DNA of 64,000 nucleotides. Origin: Monodelphis domestica. Lineage: Eukaryota; Chordata; Mammalia; Didelphimorphia; Didelphidae. The notes under the pieces were generated by a model. The model saw nothing but the letters and a program-made list of their open reading frames with translations, did no database searches and was not told the DNA's origin. Both the position numbers and the translations under genes were made by a program. This document shows, piece by piece, positions 57,840-64,000 of the stretch. Positions within the stretch are counted from its first letter, which is position 1. Each line of letters begins with the position of its first letter. The stretch covers positions 202,826,822 through 202,890,821 of the forward strand of contig NC_077229.1 of the NCBI RefSeq assembly GCF_027887165.1, written 5' to 3'.

Positions 57840-58030
57840 CAAATTCATAGTTTTAGAGCAGGAACAGACCTAAGAAATTCTCAACTCAAATCTCATTGTT
57901 TTATAGATGAGAAATTGAGGATCATGGGGATTAAATAAGTTGTCCAAGATCACAATGAAAAATGATAGGAAGTATTTGAACTCATTTCTTCAGTCTTGAG
58001 AAACAGTGGTCTTTCTGTTGTACCAAGGAA
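57840..58030 (-). repeat. MIR-like SINE, antisense
   Basis: 'ttttatagatgagaaattgagg', 'aagttgtccaagatcacaatg' and 'tttgaactcatttcttcag' follow the antisense CORE-SINE order. Confidence 0.65.
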
Positions 58031-58945
58031 CATACAAAAGAAATTATTATGTTTGGATAAGCTGAATTGATGAAAATAATAACTTTGAATGTCATAATAC
58101 TGGGATCTTTTGAGAGAGACTTTTGAGGGAGTAGCATGACAAGATGGGAATCAGTTTCTTTTTTGATGATTGTATTGCAATGATAGTTACCATCAAACAC
58201 ACTTTGAGCTCACACTACAGACTTTTTCTATTTAGATACATAAGAAACAATCTTTTTAGGTTTTAGTTCAATTTTTCTATAGGCCGAGATTCATGTAAAA
58301 GGAAAGTTTACCTGGTAAATTGAACTACCCTAAAACTCAGGATTGATAGGAACATGAGAGGATGTGAGTAAATGATGTGATAACTTTCATTTCATTTGGT
58401 AAAAATTAAAATCTTTTCATTCATCATAATGATAAAAATTATCGGATATGATGTCTCAATGACATTCCTTTCAAATTTCCAGTCAAACTTCCATGTCTTT
58501 AATTAAGTTATAGCTGGAAACATCTGGGCCTATTCTGTTTAACTTATTTTATGTCCACTTATTCTAAACCAATGTTCCAGTCTTATTTAAGAGAGATGCA
58601 TTATAAAGGAAAATTAGGTCAATTTTCATGTAACATAGATTTCATTGGAGTTCCCTACTCCAGACAGCATACTGCAATTTGATTGCCATAGGTCTTTCTC
58701 AAGATTTTTAATTCTTCAGCCATATTGGTCATAAAAATAGTTATTGTATTCTAAAAAACGCTGAGGAGATGATTTATTCTATCTTTGTTGAAGGGTCAGG
58801 AAGAGTTTGATACATTTGAAAATAAAATACAAAACAAAATGAAAGAAATATCTATCCTCAAAATTCCTTCACAAAGAAAGTAGATTTATTCCTTTGCTAT
58901 AATGTAATTCCATAGAGTAATCAAAGATATTTAGCCTGAGGGGGG
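58031..58945. other. Non-coding sequence without recognised feature
   Basis: AT-rich sequence. No gene or repeat family named. Confidence 0.45.
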
Positions 58946-59602
<657 letters not shown>

Positions 59603-59789
59603 TTAGCAAAAAATGCAGAGAAGGAATAGCAGACAATTCTCTTATAATCCTCAAATAGATTTCATTTTACACATAGATTAAAATTTTGATCATCCATCTG
59701 GTATAAAACCACTAGTTTTAGAAACCATGTCCTCCAATAAATCAGGTAAATAGTTTTGTTTTGTTTTTTCTATTAAGTACTTGCTATTT

Positions 59790-60330
59790 TCATACTCAAT
59801 TCTAGGAGATGGGCTACCTAGACAAAAATGAATCAATCCCAGGCCTCTATGAGTTTATATTCTCCAGTTGAGGACAGTGTGTACACATTGTATACAAACT
59901 GAATATAAGGTAATTGGAGAGCATAGAAGCAGTTAATGCGATCAAGAAAAGTCTCATATAGAAGGTAATGTTTGAGCTGAACTTTGAAGGAAATTTGAAT
60001 TTCTTAGAGATAGAGGAGGGAAGGGGGTACATTCCAGGCATGGGGGATAGTCCATGGAAGAGCACAAAATGAGAACTAGAATATATGGAAGCCGGAAGAT
60101 CAGTCAAGTTAGACCAAAGAGTGCATAGAGGGGAGTAATGTATTTAAATCTGAAAAGGTAGGTTTAAACCAGATCATGTACAGTGTTTTTATGAAGACAA
60201 AGATATTTGTCTTGAATTATGGAGTTAATACAGATTCATTGAATTTAATTGAGGTGGAGAGCAATATGGTCAGGTCTGTGCTTTTAGAAAATCACTTGGG
60301 CAGCTGGATGTAGAGTAGCCTGTTCTAATG
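59790..60330 (+). repeat. Ancient dispersed repeat (copy 2), family uncertain
   Basis: Shares landmarks with 4335-4990 in the same order: 'cctctatgagtttatattctcc', 'gtctcatatagaaggtaatgtttgagctgaac' in split form, 'attccaggcatggggg', 'tatggtcaggtctgtgc' and 'cacttgggcagctggatg'. A LINE-like or other old mammalian dispersed element; family not named with confidence. Confidence 0.55.
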
Positions 60331-61149
60331 ATATGGTCATTCTGACCATACAGTGGGTAGCAGTATTAAAGGAAAGAAAGGAGAATATTCAAGAGAATCT
60401 TTTTTGGTCATCAAGAGAAATCTGATAGAGTTCAAATTAAGAAAAACAAGTTCTCTTATGTATTTCTAATTTTGGTAGCAGTAAACAGGAACACTAGAAG
60501 ACCTAGACATCAATGTAGTCTATGAAGAGACATGAAGATAAGGGAATCTACCCCCTAAATCTAAAACCTCAAATATGTATACATAATCATTTCATTTTGA
60601 CTATAAAAATAAAAAGATAATCTAGGATTATGAACTAACAAACTGTAAAATGCCATGTTAAAAATTTACTTAAAGAAGGAATCCCCCTTTCAAAAAAAAA
60701 AGGTTAGGAAGTGCTAATATACTTTTTTTTTTAACTCTGGTAATGTAAAAACATTAACATAGAATTCTTTTAAAGCCTAAACAATGTTCTCTCTCAAGCT
60801 AAGACCTTGTATTTCAATTGGGAGCCTGGAGCCAATCTTTACAGATGATTTATAAACACCTGAAAATAGAGGTTTGTAATGGAGTCAGTGGAAACCCTTA
60901 GCTAATGGCTCTCCACTACCCAGTGTTGCTTTAATGAAAGAAGGTTCTTTGAGACTTTTTGTCAGGTAAAGTCACTACTGAGATGAAAGGGGGAATAAAG
61001 GAAGTTTGGAAGGTGGGAATTTAGATGAAATGTGAGGATGACTGTTCTTCCCACAAAAAACTGTAGATCCTAAATATTTAGAGAAGTAAACAACCATCAT
61101 CCCCATCCAATGCATTAGAGCAGTGTATAAAAATATAAGATAGAAACCG
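60331..61149. other. Non-coding sequence without recognised feature
   Basis: Nothing recognised. Confidence 0.45.
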
Positions 61150-61780
61150 TCCTTTGGGTAAATGATGGGTTATTAAGGTATGGACTTTAATATCATTGTC
61201 AATCTATAAAACTTTTACAACCTAGTCTTATTTGCACAGAGATTACATCCTCAAAGCTCAGTGCCAAAGACACATGTTAATAAGCTCACAACTTTTAATT
61301 AAGCAATATGTATAAGTAGATTCCCATTAAGCTGTGATTTGTGGGCTAGTTCATTACAGTGGGTTCCAGCCACCAGACACATATTCAATACAAATCAAGC
61401 CATCTGCATATTATCCAGCTTAATGTGAGCCTATTTGGGATATTTTATCGCCAGTTCAGATTAGTGGTTTGTAGAAACTATTTTTTTTTTTTAAGATTGG
61501 GGGCAGACACCAAAACCTAATGACCCCATGTTGCTTATTTAATGAAATGACTCCTCTGCTTTGTTTATTTGCATTTCATCATAATTGCTCACACAGCTAA
61601 CTATCATTCATTATGCTTCTCTGGTCAAAGAGCCTGGAATCAGGGAGAATATAAGCCTAAAAAGGGCACCCCTCTTTGGATTTGTGATTTGAGTGTGGGG
61701 AGAATGGAATTTCTTCTCTCCACGTTTACTAAAGATTCTGTTTGTGACTGGACTTTCTAAACTGAGTCAACTTCTGTTCC
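61150..61780. other. Unique block, candidate conserved non-coding element
   Basis: Repeat-free by eye except a T run at 61482-61493. It contains ttaattaagcaatatg (near 61297), ctgcatattatccagcttaatg (two adjoining words near 61403), ATTTGCAT at 61567-61574 and catcataattgctc. The composition is that of developmental enhancers. Conservation is untested. Confidence 0.3.
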
Positions 61781-63086
<1,306 letters not shown>

Positions 63087-63239
63087 AATATTCTTCCTCC
63101 TGTTGTAATTAAGACACCATAAAAATTTGGCAGCTGACTTGAGTGTTTCATTTAGGAATTACATAAGTGAATTCCTTGGCAACCTTAAATTAATATATAT
63201 CAGTCTTTTAAAGTGATTTCCATATCACATTATCACATG

Positions 63240-63365
63240 TCTTAGGGTTGTGAGGAGTGATCTGGTCTCAAAATTGGGAAGACATGGTTTAAGTTCTGTT
63301 TCTATCCATACTGGATGGATTACCCTGGACAAAGTACTTAACCTTTTTTCTGCCCCAAGGCAAGG
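63240..63365 (+). repeat. MIR/CORE-SINE fragment, sense
   Basis: 'agtgatctggtctcaaaattgggaagacatggtttaag' in two pieces and 'ccctggacaaagtacttaacc' correspond to the SINE head and middle. Confidence 0.6.
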
Positions 63366-64000
63366 TTCTAAAAGTATACATTATGGAGATAAGGTTAATG
63401 TGTTTTGATAAAGGAAATTCCCTATCAAGAATTTTATCCATGTTCTAATCCTAGGAAAATGAATGGGTAAGGGAATAAATAAATGAAATATATATACACA
63501 CATTTTTTAAATAGGGTGGAACATATTAGGAGGAAATCATAAGCTACATAATATTCCATCACATAGAATGCATGTTTTATTCATTTCATAGATTCCTGTC
63601 TCAATGAACATTTTAAAGAGTATAAGAATCATACACAACTCACTGAAAATGCAAGACATTTTAAAATTTAATCTGTTTTATTAAAATTTTCCATTTTTTC
63701 ATATATAGATAAAATTGAAAAACAATAAATAAAAACCTGATTTGTAATATTTGATGATCTGTGATTCTGGAATGAGTTGACTACAGCTCACTCTTAAGGG
63801 AAGTGGGACACTGTTATTGACCATGATTTAGTTCTAAGGAAAAATAATCATGATAATCCAGAGAACTTTTCCCAGTCTTTATTCTTTTGGATTTTTCTAG
63901 AGAAATTATAATAGTCAATAATCCTTTACTTCTCAAATTTTTATCATTCGTTTTCTTTCATGATGCATAATTATTCTAATCCTTGAGCTAATTATCTCAA
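63366..64000. other. Non-coding sequence without recognised feature
   Basis: AT-rich sequence; nothing recognised to the window end. Confidence 0.45.

Overview
The window is vertebrate nuclear DNA made almost entirely of AT-rich, CpG-poor intergenic sequence and interspersed repeats. I found no intact protein-coding gene, rRNA, tRNA or CRISPR array. The repeat content points to a marsupial, most likely a didelphid such as Monodelphis: L1 elements of the marsupial type, tRNA-headed CORE-SINEs (MAR1/MON1-like), CR1/L3 and L2 remnants, RTE/SINE-like repeats, and solo-LTR-like segments. The species call is inference; the repeat classes are read from the sequence.

Layout. 1-5.9 kb: non-repetitive sequence, a (TG)25 array, two L1 fragments, an old dispersed repeat and an LTR-like segment. 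5.9-12.46 kb: a nearly full-length L1 on the plus strand with a 14-bp target-site duplication (TSD). 12.5-18.6 kb: mostly unique, with one MAR1-type SINE flanked by a 10-bp TSD. 18.6-22 kb: a CR1/L3 fragment, an old internally deleted L1 and an LTR-like segment carrying a 31-bp minisatellite. 22.2-29.2 kb: a second near full-length L1 on the minus strand. 29.2-45 kb: unique sequence with CR1/L3 LINEs, many CORE-SINE/MIR fragments and a candidate conserved non-coding block near 36.7-37.5 kb. 45.1-50.9 kb: a 5'-truncated L1 with a 17-bp TSD, then a third large L1 that carries two different 5' ends in series and has lost the second half of ORF2. 51-56 kb: SINEs, an RTE/SINE-like repeat and L2-like fragments. 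56.4-57.8 kb: a decayed processed pseudogene of alpha-tubulin (TUBA1-like). 58.9-59.6 kb: a 650-bp composite AAAG/GGAA microsatellite. 60-64 kb: mostly unique sequence and a 112-bp (TC)n array.

No genes here work together. The only coding sequences are dead retrotransposon ORFs and the tubulin retrocopy, which is best explained as cDNA inserted by L1 machinery. I found no convincing undescribed system. The most interesting signals are the ~200-bp tandem units in the 5' UTRs of all three large L1s, the stacked 5' ends of the 46-51 kb L1, the duplicated composite microsatellite, and several AT-rich non-repetitive blocks that may be conserved regulatory elements of a gene desert. All family names come from recognition by eye; no database search was run.
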